Assembly: GCA_033812595.1 (NCBI GenBank)
Contig: JAPXTJ010000078.1
Location: 1 to 15,721 of the forward strand
From: JADLGF01 sp020849415
Lineage (GTDB): Bacteria; Chloroflexota; Chloroflexia; Thermomicrobiales; UBA6265
Reading direction: 5' to 3'
DNA: 15,721 nt
The notes beneath the pieces were generated by a model that ran no database searches, was not told the DNA's origin, and saw only the letters and a program-made list of their open reading frames with translations. Shown piece by piece: positions 1-10,100 of this stretch. Position 1 is the stretch's first letter; the number at the start of each line of letters is the position of its first letter. The translations under genes were made by a program, and so were the position numbers.

Positions 1-63
1 GAGCGGCTGGTGCGGAGACTGGAGCAGCTCGGACACACGGTGATGTTGAAGCCAGTGGGGTAG
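1..63 (+). CDS. C-terminal tail of an unidentified protein, possibly a transposase (partial, 5' end outside window)
   Basis: The first reading frame is open from base 1 to a TAG at 61-63 and encodes 20 residues, beginning ERLVRRLEQLGHTV and ending LKPVG. The pattern of a basic amphipathic helix followed by a short beta strand and Pro resembles the extreme C-termini of some insertion-sequence transposases. I recognise this only by general resemblance and cannot name a family. The frame is the same as that of the regulator starting at 70, which is cut short at its N-terminus. An insertion next to the regulator would explain both. Alternatively this is the end of an ordinary upstream gene. Confidence 0.35.
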   Translation, partial: ERLVRRLEQLGHTVMLKPVG

Positions 64-69
64 CCCACC

Positions 70-963
70 TTGAGCGTGGTCTTTTTCAGAGCAGAAATGG
101 AGCGTTACAACTACCGGAAATGGTTTCCCGATGCCCAGCGAGCCCTTGCCAGTCTCTATTTCCAGCAGGGTCAACCCGATCGGGCGTTGGCGCTCCTCGA
201 AGATGGGCTGAGCAAGGTTCGTGAGATCGGCGGCTCTGCCCTCAAACACCGGATCGAAGCGTCGATCATGCAACTCTGGCTGCAGACCGGCAAGCGGGAA
301 CTGGCCCGGCGGTGGTGGTCACGATGGGACGCTCCCGTTCGCTTCACACGCCTTTTCGGTGATGTCCAGCCGTACGCAATCCAACTGCATTTCCTGGTGC
401 ACGATCATCGATTCGAAGAAGCCGAGGCAGTGATCGCGGAAGCCCTGGCGACGGCGCGTCGACTTCGGCACCTGCCGGCTGAAATCGAGTGCCTGGTTTG
501 GGCGGCGATTGTCGCTCAACGTCAGGGTGATGAGGAGGCGACGCGCACTCACCTCGGCAACGCGTTGACGCTTGGAGCCCCGGGCGGCTTCCACCGCGTC
601 TACTTTGCAGCGGGAGGCGATTTACGGGATGCTATCAAGGACCTGGCGCCACAGTTGAGCGGGTTGACCAAGCGGCACGCCCTCGAGCTGGCGGGCGTTG
701 CCGCCACCGAAAACCGCGAGCCTGCGGCCACTCGCGGCGTCTCAAAGGATTCCCCGGATCTGACCCCCCGTGAAGAGGACGTGCTTATCGAACTCCGCGC
801 CGGCAAGACGAACCGGCAGATCGCCGAATCGCTCTTCATTACCGAGCGTACCGTCAAGAAGTACGTTGCCAGCCTGATCCAGAAGAGCGGCGCCACCAAC
901 CGTACCGGGGTCGTCCTTTGGGCAATGAATCTCTCCGAATCAGGGCGCGTGGCAGCGAAGTAA
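70..963 (+). CDS. LuxR-family transcriptional regulator, C-terminal half of a MalT/LAL-like protein (probably 5'-truncated)
   Basis: The 297-residue frame has two parts. Residues about 12-200 are helical and TPR-like, with pairs such as ALASLYFQQGQPDRALALLE and EAEAVIAEALATARRL. Residues 231-286 are a LuxR/GerE helix-turn-helix, recognisable from LTPREEDVL, the GKTNRQIA turn, and ITERTVKKYVASLIQK. In the MalT/LAL family (usually near 900 residues) this layout is the C-terminal part, after an AAA-type ATPase that senses the inducer. No Walker A or B motif is present here. The TTG at 70 is only the first start after an in-frame stop at 61-63. ATG 97 is an alternative, and neither has a good ribosome binding site. 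So the gene has probably lost its sensor and ATPase portion. A fragment with TPR and HTH might still bind DNA but would lack normal control. Codon use is intact to a clean TAA. Confidence 0.8.
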   Translation: MSVVFFRAEMERYNYRKWFPDAQRALASLYFQQGQPDRALALLEDGLSKVREIGGSALKHRIEASIMQLWLQTGKRELARRWWSRWDAPVRFTRLFGDVQPYAIQLHFLVHDHRFEEAEAVIAEALATARRLRHLPAEIECLVWAAIVAQRQGDEEATRTHLGNALTLGAPGGFHRVYFAAGGDLRDAIKDLAPQLSGLTKRHALELAGVAATENREPAATRGVSKDSPDLTPREEDVLIELRAGKTNRQIAESLFITERTVKKYVASLIQKSGATNRTGVVLWAMNLSESGRVAAK

Positions 964-1109
964 TCCGATTCCATTGCCTTCGCATCAGGTGATGCACTCC
1001 AGAACAATGCCGCCGGTCTCGTCGTTGACCGGGATCCGGCATTGCCCCAGGCAGCGAACGCAATCCGCTTGCCACCGCGAATCAACCATCGAGACAACCT
1101 CGGACAACA

Positions 1110-1143
1110 AAGAAGCGGGAGACCGGTTGGCCTCCCGCTTCTT
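1110..1143 (-). terminator. Rho-independent terminator of the giant surface-protein gene
   Basis: A 12-bp perfect stem (1110-1121 pairing with 1132-1143, core GAAGCGGGAG/CTCCCGCTTC) encloses a 10-base loop. On the minus strand it is followed by TTTGTTGT, a modest U-rich tail, and it lies 34 bp past the stop codon of the giant gene. On the plus strand it is about 150 bp beyond the LuxR gene and the U-tract is weaker, so two-way use is possible. The rest of 964-1176 holds nothing else I can identify. Confidence 0.8.
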
Positions 1144-1176
1144 CAGTTCCCGCGCCCGGGGACGCGGTTCAGTTCA

Positions 1177-4100
1177 CTAGCCGTCCTGTCTGCGGACCAG
1201 GCGAGTAGCCAGGGTGAGCGCGAGCATGGCCAGCATCAGCATCAGCGCTGCGAACGGCAGGCTCGGGCTGACAGGGTGGCCCGCGCCCGTGTTCGGCAGC
1301 TCAGTCACCGGAACTTTCGGACCAGGCTTCGGAGCGTTCGGATCGATCGGCTCCTCGCAGTCCTTCAGATCGATAACGAAGGTGTAGGTTGCAACGCCCG
1401 GGCTGACGATCTCCCAACCGGTGCCGGTCAAATCGCCCCAACCCTTGCCATCGCCTTCGATCGTGGCCGTGACCGTGAAGGTCCAGTTGTTCCCGGCGTT
1501 TGGCTGGACAATCGTGTACTCGATACCCGGCGTGACGCCGATGACGATGGTCGGCGGAATGAGTTCGCCGTCTTCGCAATCGTGGCCCTCGATCACCGGC
1601 GCGAGCGGAACCACCGGTTCGCACTCAGTCACCTCGGCTTGCGCCGTGAAGACCGCGGTCGTCGGGTTGGTCACGCTCCAGCCGGAACCGGCCAGATCAC
1701 CCCAGCCGATACCGTCCTCGACGATGCTCACGGTGACGGTGAAGGTCCAGTTGTTGCCAGCGCTCGGCTGAACGATCGCATAGCTGAAGGCCGACCGCTC
1801 GTCCAAAACCGTCACAACCGGCGCCGTGAAGACGCCCGCAATGCAGGTGCTGATGGAGACATCCGGGATGGCCGGCTCGAGCTCTTCGCAGCGGTTCGGC
1901 CCGACCGTGTCGTTGAAGCGGGCGAGCGTCGGGCTGATCACGGTCCAGCCGGTGCCCTCCAGATCGTCCCACTCGATGCCGTCAACCGTGATTTCGGCCT
2001 CGACGATGAACTGCCAACCGTTCTCCTCGTTCGGCTGGACAATGGAATAGCGGATGCCGGTCACCGGCGCGACGGTCACCACCGGCGGGTTGAACACACC
2101 GGCGACACACTCGTTGGCTTCGATCTGCGGCGTGGCCGGAGCGACCGGCTCACACTCGTTGGCCTCGATCGTGCCGGCGTAGGTCGCCGTCGTCGAGTCG
2201 ACGATGGTCCAGCCTTCATCCTCGATCGCCGCATTCCACGCGACACCATTCACGGCGATGGTGGCAGTGACCAGGTAGGTCCAGCCGTTCGCCTTCGTTG
2301 GCGGCGTGGTCACCACGTAGGTGATGCCGGCCGGAGTCGTCGCAACATCGACGCTCGGCGGGGTAAAGACCCCCGCGAGGCAGGTGTTGCCGCTGATCGT
2401 CGGAGCCACTGGAGCGATCGGCGCGCAGTCGTTGACTTCGATGGTGCGCGTGTAGGTCGCCGTCGTGGCACTGGTCTCGATCCAGCCGGTCAGGTTGCCC
2501 CACTCGACGCCGTTGACATCGATGGTCGCGGTGACGGTGTAGGTCCAGTTATTGCCAGCCGTCGGCGGCGTGGTCAGCGCGTAGCTGATGCCGTCCGGCA
2601 GCGCCGACATGGATACCCGCGGCGGAGTGAAGACACCGGCAATGCAGGTGTTGTCAACGACGATCGGCGCGACCGGCGCGATCTCTTCACACTCATTCGC
2701 TTCGATGGTGCGCGTGTAGGTCGCCACCGTCGGGCTGGTTTCGACCCAGCCGGTCAGGTTGCCCCACTTGACGCCGTCGACATCGATCGTCGCTGTGATG
2801 GTATAGGTCCAGTTGTTCTCCTTCGACGGCGGCGTGGTCAGCACGTAGCTGATACCAGCCGGGCCAGACGGAAGGTCGACCTTCGGCAGGGTGAAAACGC
2901 CCGCGAGGCAGGTGTTGTCGCTGATCGTCGGAGCCACTGGGGCGATCTCTTCGCACTCATTGGCCTCGACGGTACGGGTGTAGGTCGCCGTCGTCGGGCT
3001 CGTCTCGACCCAACCCGAGAGATCGCCCCACTCGACGCCATCGATGTCAATCGTCGCGGTGACGGTGTAGGTCCAGTTGTTGCCGGCCGTCGGCGGCGTG
3101 GTCACGACGTAGCTGATGCCAGCCGGCGTCGTTGCCACCACCACGCGTGGCGGAGAGAAGACGCCCGCGATGCAGGTGTTGTCGGCGATCGTCGGGGCCA
3201 CCGGTGCGATCTCTTCGCACTCGTTGATGTCGATCGTGCCCTCATAGGTGGCCGTGGTCTCGTTCACGCGCTCCCAGCCGCCGGGGAAATCGCCCCAGGC
3301 AATGCCATTCAAGGCGATCGTGGCGGTGACCAGGTAGGTCCAGCCATTGGCTTCAGTCGGCGGTGTGGTTACCACGTAGGTGATGCCGGCCGGAGTCGTC
3401 GCGACATCGACGCTCGGCGGGGTGAAGACGCCCGCGAGGCAGGTGTTGCCGCTGATCGTCGGAGTCACCGGGACAACCGGCCCGCAATCCCTGGCTTCAA
3501 TGGTGAACGTGTAGGTCGCCGTCGTAGCACTGGTCTTGATCCAGCCCGTCAGGTTGCCCCACTCCACGCCATCGATGTCGATGGTCGCGGTGACGGTGTA
3601 GGTCCAGTTGTTGCCAGCCGTCGGCGGCGTGGTCAGGGCATAGCTGATGCCGTCCGGCAGCCCCGACGTGAACACTCGCGGCGGATGGTAGACACCGGCA
3701 ATGCAGACGTTGTCAACGAATACCGGCGCGATCGGCGCGATCGCTTCACACTCGTTCGCTTCGATGGTGCGGGTATAGGTCGCCGTGGTCGCATTCACAC
3801 GCGTCCAACCGGTCAGGTTGCCCCATGCGACGCCATCGATCGTGATGGTTGCGGTGACGGTGTAGGTCCAGTTATTGCCGGCCGCCGGCGCCGTTGTCAC
3901 GGCGTAGTTGATACCAGCCGGGGTCGTCGCGACCACCACGCGCGGGGGCGAGAAGACGCCCGCGAGGCAGGTGTTATCAGCGATCGTCGGCGCCACCGGG
4001 TCGATCGGCGCGCATTCATTGGCTTCGATCGTGTCCGTGTAGGTCGCGGTGGTCGGGCTGGTTTCAACCCAGCCGTCCAGGTCACCCCACTCGACCCCGT

Positions 4101-7100
4101 TGACCGTGATGGTCGCGGTAACGGTGTAGGTCCAGTTGTTGCCGGCCGTCGGCGGCGTGGTCAGGACATAGCTGATGCCGGTCGGAGTCGTTGCGGTGAC
4201 GACGCTCGGCGGAGTGAAGACACCCGCGATGCAGGTGTTGCCGGAAACCGTCGGCGCGATCGGATCGATCTCCTCGCAGAGATTTGGCGTGACCGTGCCG
4301 CTCGTGGTCGCATTCAGCGAGTCCACACGCTCCCACACGGTGTTCGAGAAGACGCTCCAGCCCATGCGTTCATCGACGATCGTCGCGACGATGGTGTAGG
4401 TCCAGTTGTTGGCCGCGGACGGCTGCGTGATCTCGTAGGTAATGCCCTGGACGGCCGTGGCCGAAACGGTCGGCGGAGTGAAGACACCGGCGATGCAGGT
4501 GTTGCCTTCCACGTACGGCGTGCCCGGCAACACCGGGATGCACTCGTTGATCATCACGGAGCCGGTGAACTCGGCGTTCAACGAATCGACCTCGGTCCAA
4601 CCCTCGCCCGGCGGATCCGCCCAACTGTAGCCGTCACCCACGATCGTCGCCCGCACCGTGTAGGTGAACGTGGCGGTCGCGTAGTCGATCTCGGCGCTCA
4701 CGATCGTGTAGGTGAGGCCCTGGGTCTCATCGTCCAGCGGCAGAATGACCCGCGGCTCGAGGAAGACGCCGTCGACGCAGGCGTTGTCGGTGACTTGCGG
4801 GGTGCCAAGTTCAACCTCGATGCAGGGCTTCAGTTCGATCGTTTCGGTGTACTCGGCGATAAGAGCATCAATCCGGGTCCAGCCCTCACCTGGCGGGGTC
4901 GCCCAGCCGTGGGAGTCGTCCTGAATCGATGCGCGCACCGTGTAGGTGAAGGTGTTGTTGGTGTAATCGATGTCTTCGAAGATGACCTCGTACGTGAGGT
5001 ACTCGCTGCCGGCCGGCTCGACCACGGACGGCTCGGAGTACTCGCCACCTTCGCAGACGTTGCCCGCGACTTCCGGTGTTTCGAGGTCGACCGGAATGCA
5101 CGGTTCGAGTTCGACCTCACCCTCGTAGATCGCCACCGACGAGTCGTTCTCATCCAGTTCCCAACCGACTGGCAGCTGGCCGAAGATGTAGTGATCGTCG
5201 ATGATGGTGGCGCTGACCGTGAAGACGAACGTGTCATCCACGATCTGCTGGCTCACAACCACGTACAGGATGTGATACGGGGTAGTCGCCACAACGACGC
5301 TCGGCTCGACGAAAACACCCGCAAAGCACTCATTGCCATCGACGGTCGGAGCCACCGGCTGGGTCTCTTCAACACAGAGATCGAGCGGCAGATTGCCTTC
5401 GAACACCGCAATGGTCGGATCTTGTGGATCGATCGTCCAGCCCGCGGGCAGATCGCCCCAGGCGTAGCCATCGACTTCAATCGTAGCGCGGATGCTGTAG
5501 AAGCCGTCATTGCCCGATGTCGGCGCGGTGACGAGCGCGTAGGCAATCACGCCGTTTTCATCCTCGGGGAGGATGACCATCGGCTCGGTGTACACGTCGT
5601 TTTCGCACACGTTGCCTTCGAACGTCGGCGCAGCCGGCTCAAGAACGACGCACGGAGTGTGGGCAATCTCGCCATCGAAGGTCGCCGTCTTGTCGCCGGT
5701 CTTCACCCACCCGGTGCCTGCGACATCGCCGATAGTCTCGTCGCCCGAGAGGGTAGCGGTCACGGTGTAGTACCAGACGTTGCCGACCATCGTCGGCTGG
5801 CTGGAGACCTCGTAGGTGAAGCCGTTGCCGTTCGTGATGACGACGGTCGGCTCCTGGTAGACACCGGCGACACATTCGTTGCCCGTCACGGTCGGCTGGA
5901 GGGGGGTCGGGCCGTCGTTGATGCTGAAGAACTCTTCCTGGCACCTGGAGACCGCCGGGGAGTTGTGTGCATCGCCGCTGTACTCAACGATGAAGCGGTA
6001 CTGACCGTCCGACGCCAGGCTGAACAGATCGGAATCAGGCGCCTGGCCCGGGTTCGTCACGGTCTTGACGTTGATGACCGGCGTGCCGGTGCAGCCCGCG
6101 CCGTTGTACAGCTTGTAGGTGAAGGTGCCACCAAAGTCGACCGTGGCTCCCGTGAGCACCGCGGTATCACGCACCTGCGTCGGCAGTTGCGTGAGGTTGG
6201 TGCCATTCGGGATCACATCACCCTGGGCGTTCTTGATCGTGGTCGTGATGGTCGGATTGAGCTTGATCGAACTGCCGCAGTCGGCTTCCGCCCATCCGGT
6301 CACGCCATCCGGGAAGACGACGTCAACGCGGAGTTCGCGCCACGGCTGTCGGGTGAACTGGGCGCGCGGGTTATTGGCGCCGATCGAACTGTTGTAGTTG
6401 TGGTAGGTGATCCCGCTGCCATTCGTGTTGTCGAGGAGCAGCGGCACCGCAACCGCGGTCAGGCCATTGGCTCCCGGATGGTAGTCCGGCGCGTCCGGGG
6501 TCAGCTTCGGCACCTCGACGAGGTAGGAAGTGGTCTTGCTGGTCGGGAAGTAGGTGCAGGTGATCTTGATCGTGCGCTCAACTTCAGCGAAGGCGATGAA
6601 GGTTTCCGCGCCACACCCGCTGACGATCGGCGATCCGCCGCCATCCGGCGTGAAAGTCACGATCCAGTTGTAGACACCAGGCGTGGAGATCTGAACGGCG
6701 GCCGCATTCGGGATCGCCGTGATGTCGCTGACCGGGAAGATTTGCGGGTTACCAACCGCTTCGTAGGTGGTGCAGGCTTCGACGGCGGTGGTTCCGCGCA
6801 CCAGCTGGTAGGAAACCTGGCCCTTGATATCGAGCGGCGTGTTGATGATGGCGGTGCGGTCAGACGCGAAGAACGGCGTCTGAACGTAGCCACCGGCCGG
6901 AATCGCGGTGTCCTGGCTGCCCGCGCTTGTACCACGGAACATTTCAGTGGTGATCTGCCCCGTGCCGGCCGAAACCGTGAAGGTTTCGGCGGTGCAGTCG
7001 CTCACGGTCGGCATGTTGGTGTTGTTGCCGGAGTATCGCGCCACCCAGTAGTAGGCGCCGGAGTAATTGACCGTGAACCCGTCCGACGCCGGAATGGTGC

Positions 7101-10100
7101 CGTTGGCGGCCACATCAACCGGAGCGAAGGAGTGAACCAGCGTGCCGTCACAGGCCGCGCCGAACCAGAGTTCGAAGGTCACGGTGCCGGTGGCGTCGTC
7201 GCTCCGGTTGCTGCTCAGGCTCGCCGTGTCATGCACGACGGAACCAAGCGCCACCGGACCGGCAACCACGCCGCCATCGTCGTAGTGCGAGGTGGTCAGC
7301 GTCGGCGACGCGGCGGCGTAGAAGGTCTCGTAGCCGCAGTCGCTCACACTATCGGTGCGGTATTCGTCACCCGAGTAGCGCACCACCCAGTTGTAGGTAC
7401 CGGGAGTGGTGATGTTCTGCGGGGTTGCGGTCGGCACCACTCCTCCCTCGATGGAGAGTGCACCGGAACTCCAAACGGAGGTTTCGCAGTTTGCGCCGCG
7501 GAACAGCTCGTAGGTGATCGTGCCGGTCAACGCGGCTAGAGCACTTTCCGTATTCCCGATGGCGGCGGTGTCATAGGTCGTGAAGGGAACCGCCGTGCGC
7601 GACTCGTGCGCGAGCACGGAATCGTTGGCGAGGCGCATTTCAGTAGTGGTAGTGGTGGCGCGCTTCGTGACGACAACGGTTTCCGATGCACAAGCGCTGG
7701 TGGCGCCGGCGTTGTTCGCGTCGCCCGAGTAGACGGCCTGCCACTCATACGTGCCAACCGTCATGTAGCGATAGAGCGGTGAATCGCCCACCAGTACGCG
7801 GTTGACGACATTGACCGTGCCGACTTCGACGCCGCCGGTGGTGCAGTTACCCGCGCCCGGGTACACGAAGAAGGTCACGGTGCCGCCGGCGTCCGGAGTG
7901 AAGCCGGCCAGGGTCGCGGAGTCGCGATTCTGCTGGAGCACTTCCTGGGTTGCGCCATCTGCAACGTTCTGGCCGCCCTCGGTCTTCACCTGCGTGGTAA
8001 TCGCGCCGGTCCCCTGAACGGCGTGGAAGGTTTCGGAACCACAGTTGCTTCTGGAGGGGGCGTTCCGATCATCGCCCGAGTAAAAAGCGACCCAGTTGTA
8101 GGTGCCGGTTGCGCCGCTCGGAATCGTGTACGCGGTGGACACCTGAGTCGGCCCATCGGGGAAGGCGGCGGAGACGAGCACCGGTGCTCCGGAGCAGTTG
8201 TGGCTCCGGTAAAGGTTGAAGGTCACCGTACCGCCGTGGTCTGCCGTGGCGCCGCTGAGGATGGCTACGTCGAACACGGTGGCGGGCAGGCTGGTGAGGC
8301 GGTCGTCCTGCGGCATGACACGATTGTCTGAAATAGAAATCCACTGCCTCATCGTGGTGGTGACCGTCGTCGCTACCTTGTTGATGGTGAAGCGCTCGCC
8401 ATCACAGGCGCTGTTGGCCGCGTTGTTGTTGGCGTCGCCCGAGTAGCGCGCCTGCCAACGGTAGTTGCCTGGCAACGTTAGCGTAGTGACATCGGACGGC
8501 CCGACGAGCGCGCCATTCGACACGGTGACGGTTCCCATATTGGTGGCCGCGCTCGTGTCATCGCAGTTGGCCGCGTCTCGCCAGAGGTAGAACGTCACGG
8601 TGCCACCGGCGTTCGCGGTCACATTCGCGAGCGTGGCGTTGTCACGCACCGGCGAGTCGAGCGGAATCGTGGCGCCGTTGGCAACGGGGAGCCACGTGCC
8701 AGAAAGCATCTGCGGCGTGGTGGTGACGGTTGGGTTGCGCGATGTGACCTGGAAAACCTCGGCGTCGCATCCGCTGACGGCGCCGCTGTGCCGCTCATCG
8801 CCAGAGTAGGTGGCGACCCAGCGGTAGGTGCCGCCCGACAGGTTGGCAACCGCCGGGGTGGCGGTTCCGACCGGGACATTGTTGAACGTCTGGATCGCCG
8901 GGCTCGAGCAATTCACGCCCGAGTAGAGCTGGTAATTGACCGTACCGGTCGGAGTGATGCCGCCCTGGCCGGTCAGATTGGCGATGTCAGTGATCGTATC
9001 GCCGACCTGAATCGAGCCCGTGCCCGGCGTCACGACGTTGCCGGCGCCGTTCCGCATGACAGTGACGATGCTCGGGGTGATCTTGCCGTAGATGAATTGC
9101 TCAGCCCCACAGGTGCTGACGGCGGCATTGTTGAAGCCGCCAGGCGCGGGGGTATACGTGGCCTGCCAGGTGTAGATACCTTCGCCGGTGGTGATGGCGT
9201 GCGATCCCGAGTCAGGAACCGTGAGCGCTCCCACACCGGTCGCCACGGTTACCGTGTCAGAAAAGACCGGTGAGCCTGTGCAGGCCGCGCCCTTGTACAG
9301 GCGATAGGTCACGGTGCCGCCGGTGCCGACGTGGGCATTGGTCAACACGGAGCTATCGAAAACCTGGGTTCCCACCGTCACGACACCATTCAGGGGCACG
9401 GTCGCGCCGCCCTGTTGCTTCGGCGTGGTGGTGAGCACGGGGTCAACATTCGATGTATTACACGACGCCCCGCCGATTTCTTCGGTGCCGTCATAGACGT
9501 ACACAAGGTCAATGCGCCGCCAGTCGACGTTCAGGAAGGTCTGCGTTGTCGGGCTGTTCACCACCACCGGCGCCAGCACGACGCCGAGCCGGTTGGTGGG
9601 GGTGAAGGTCACCGTGTGCGAGGCGGGAGTCGGAGATACCAACGAGGTGAAGGTCAGCGTCCATCCATTCGACGGTGAGAAGAAGCACGAGATGCTGAAC
9701 GACGGCTCTTCCTCATCCTCCGCGAAGAGAACCGGCATGTCGTCGCCGCTGGAGATGCCGGCGAAATCCTCGACAGTTCCGTCACCCTCGGTGCCCTGGT
9801 CACCTTCTTCGGCGCCTTCACCCTCGGCGCCCTGGTCGCCTTCTTCGGCGCCGTCACCCTCGGTGCCCTGATCGCCTTCTTCAGCGTCCTCACCCTCGGT
9901 ACTCTGGTCGCCTTCTTCGGCGCCCTCACCCTCGGTGCCCTGGTCGCCTGCTTCGCCACCCTCACCCTCGGTGCCCTGGGTGTCGTCAGCGTTGTTGAGC
10001 ACGGCGAGCGCGTTGTTCAGGCGAAGGTCAGACGTGACGCCGTCGCCAATACTGACAAAACCGCTCGCGCCGCCGACATAGTCAACGGAGGGAGCGGACG

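Noticed and set aside
600..1097. 165-codon minus-strand frame antisense to the LuxR gene
   Set aside because: It lies opposite a clear HTH-coding region and shows no domain, signal or start site.
1348..5913. CRISPR-like array, because of regular repetition
   Set aside because: Repeat units are about 268 bp, coding, and contain no short identical repeats with unique spacers.
1042..7539. A 2,165-codon open frame on the plus strand, antisense to the giant gene
   Set aside because: It starts at a TTG with no ribosome binding site and gives an Arg/Asp/Gly-rich low-complexity product whose repeats mirror the opposite-strand modules. The minus frame has a signal peptide, folded domains, LPxTG and terminator. 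Its openness is a by-product of high-GC third positions combined with tandem repetition.
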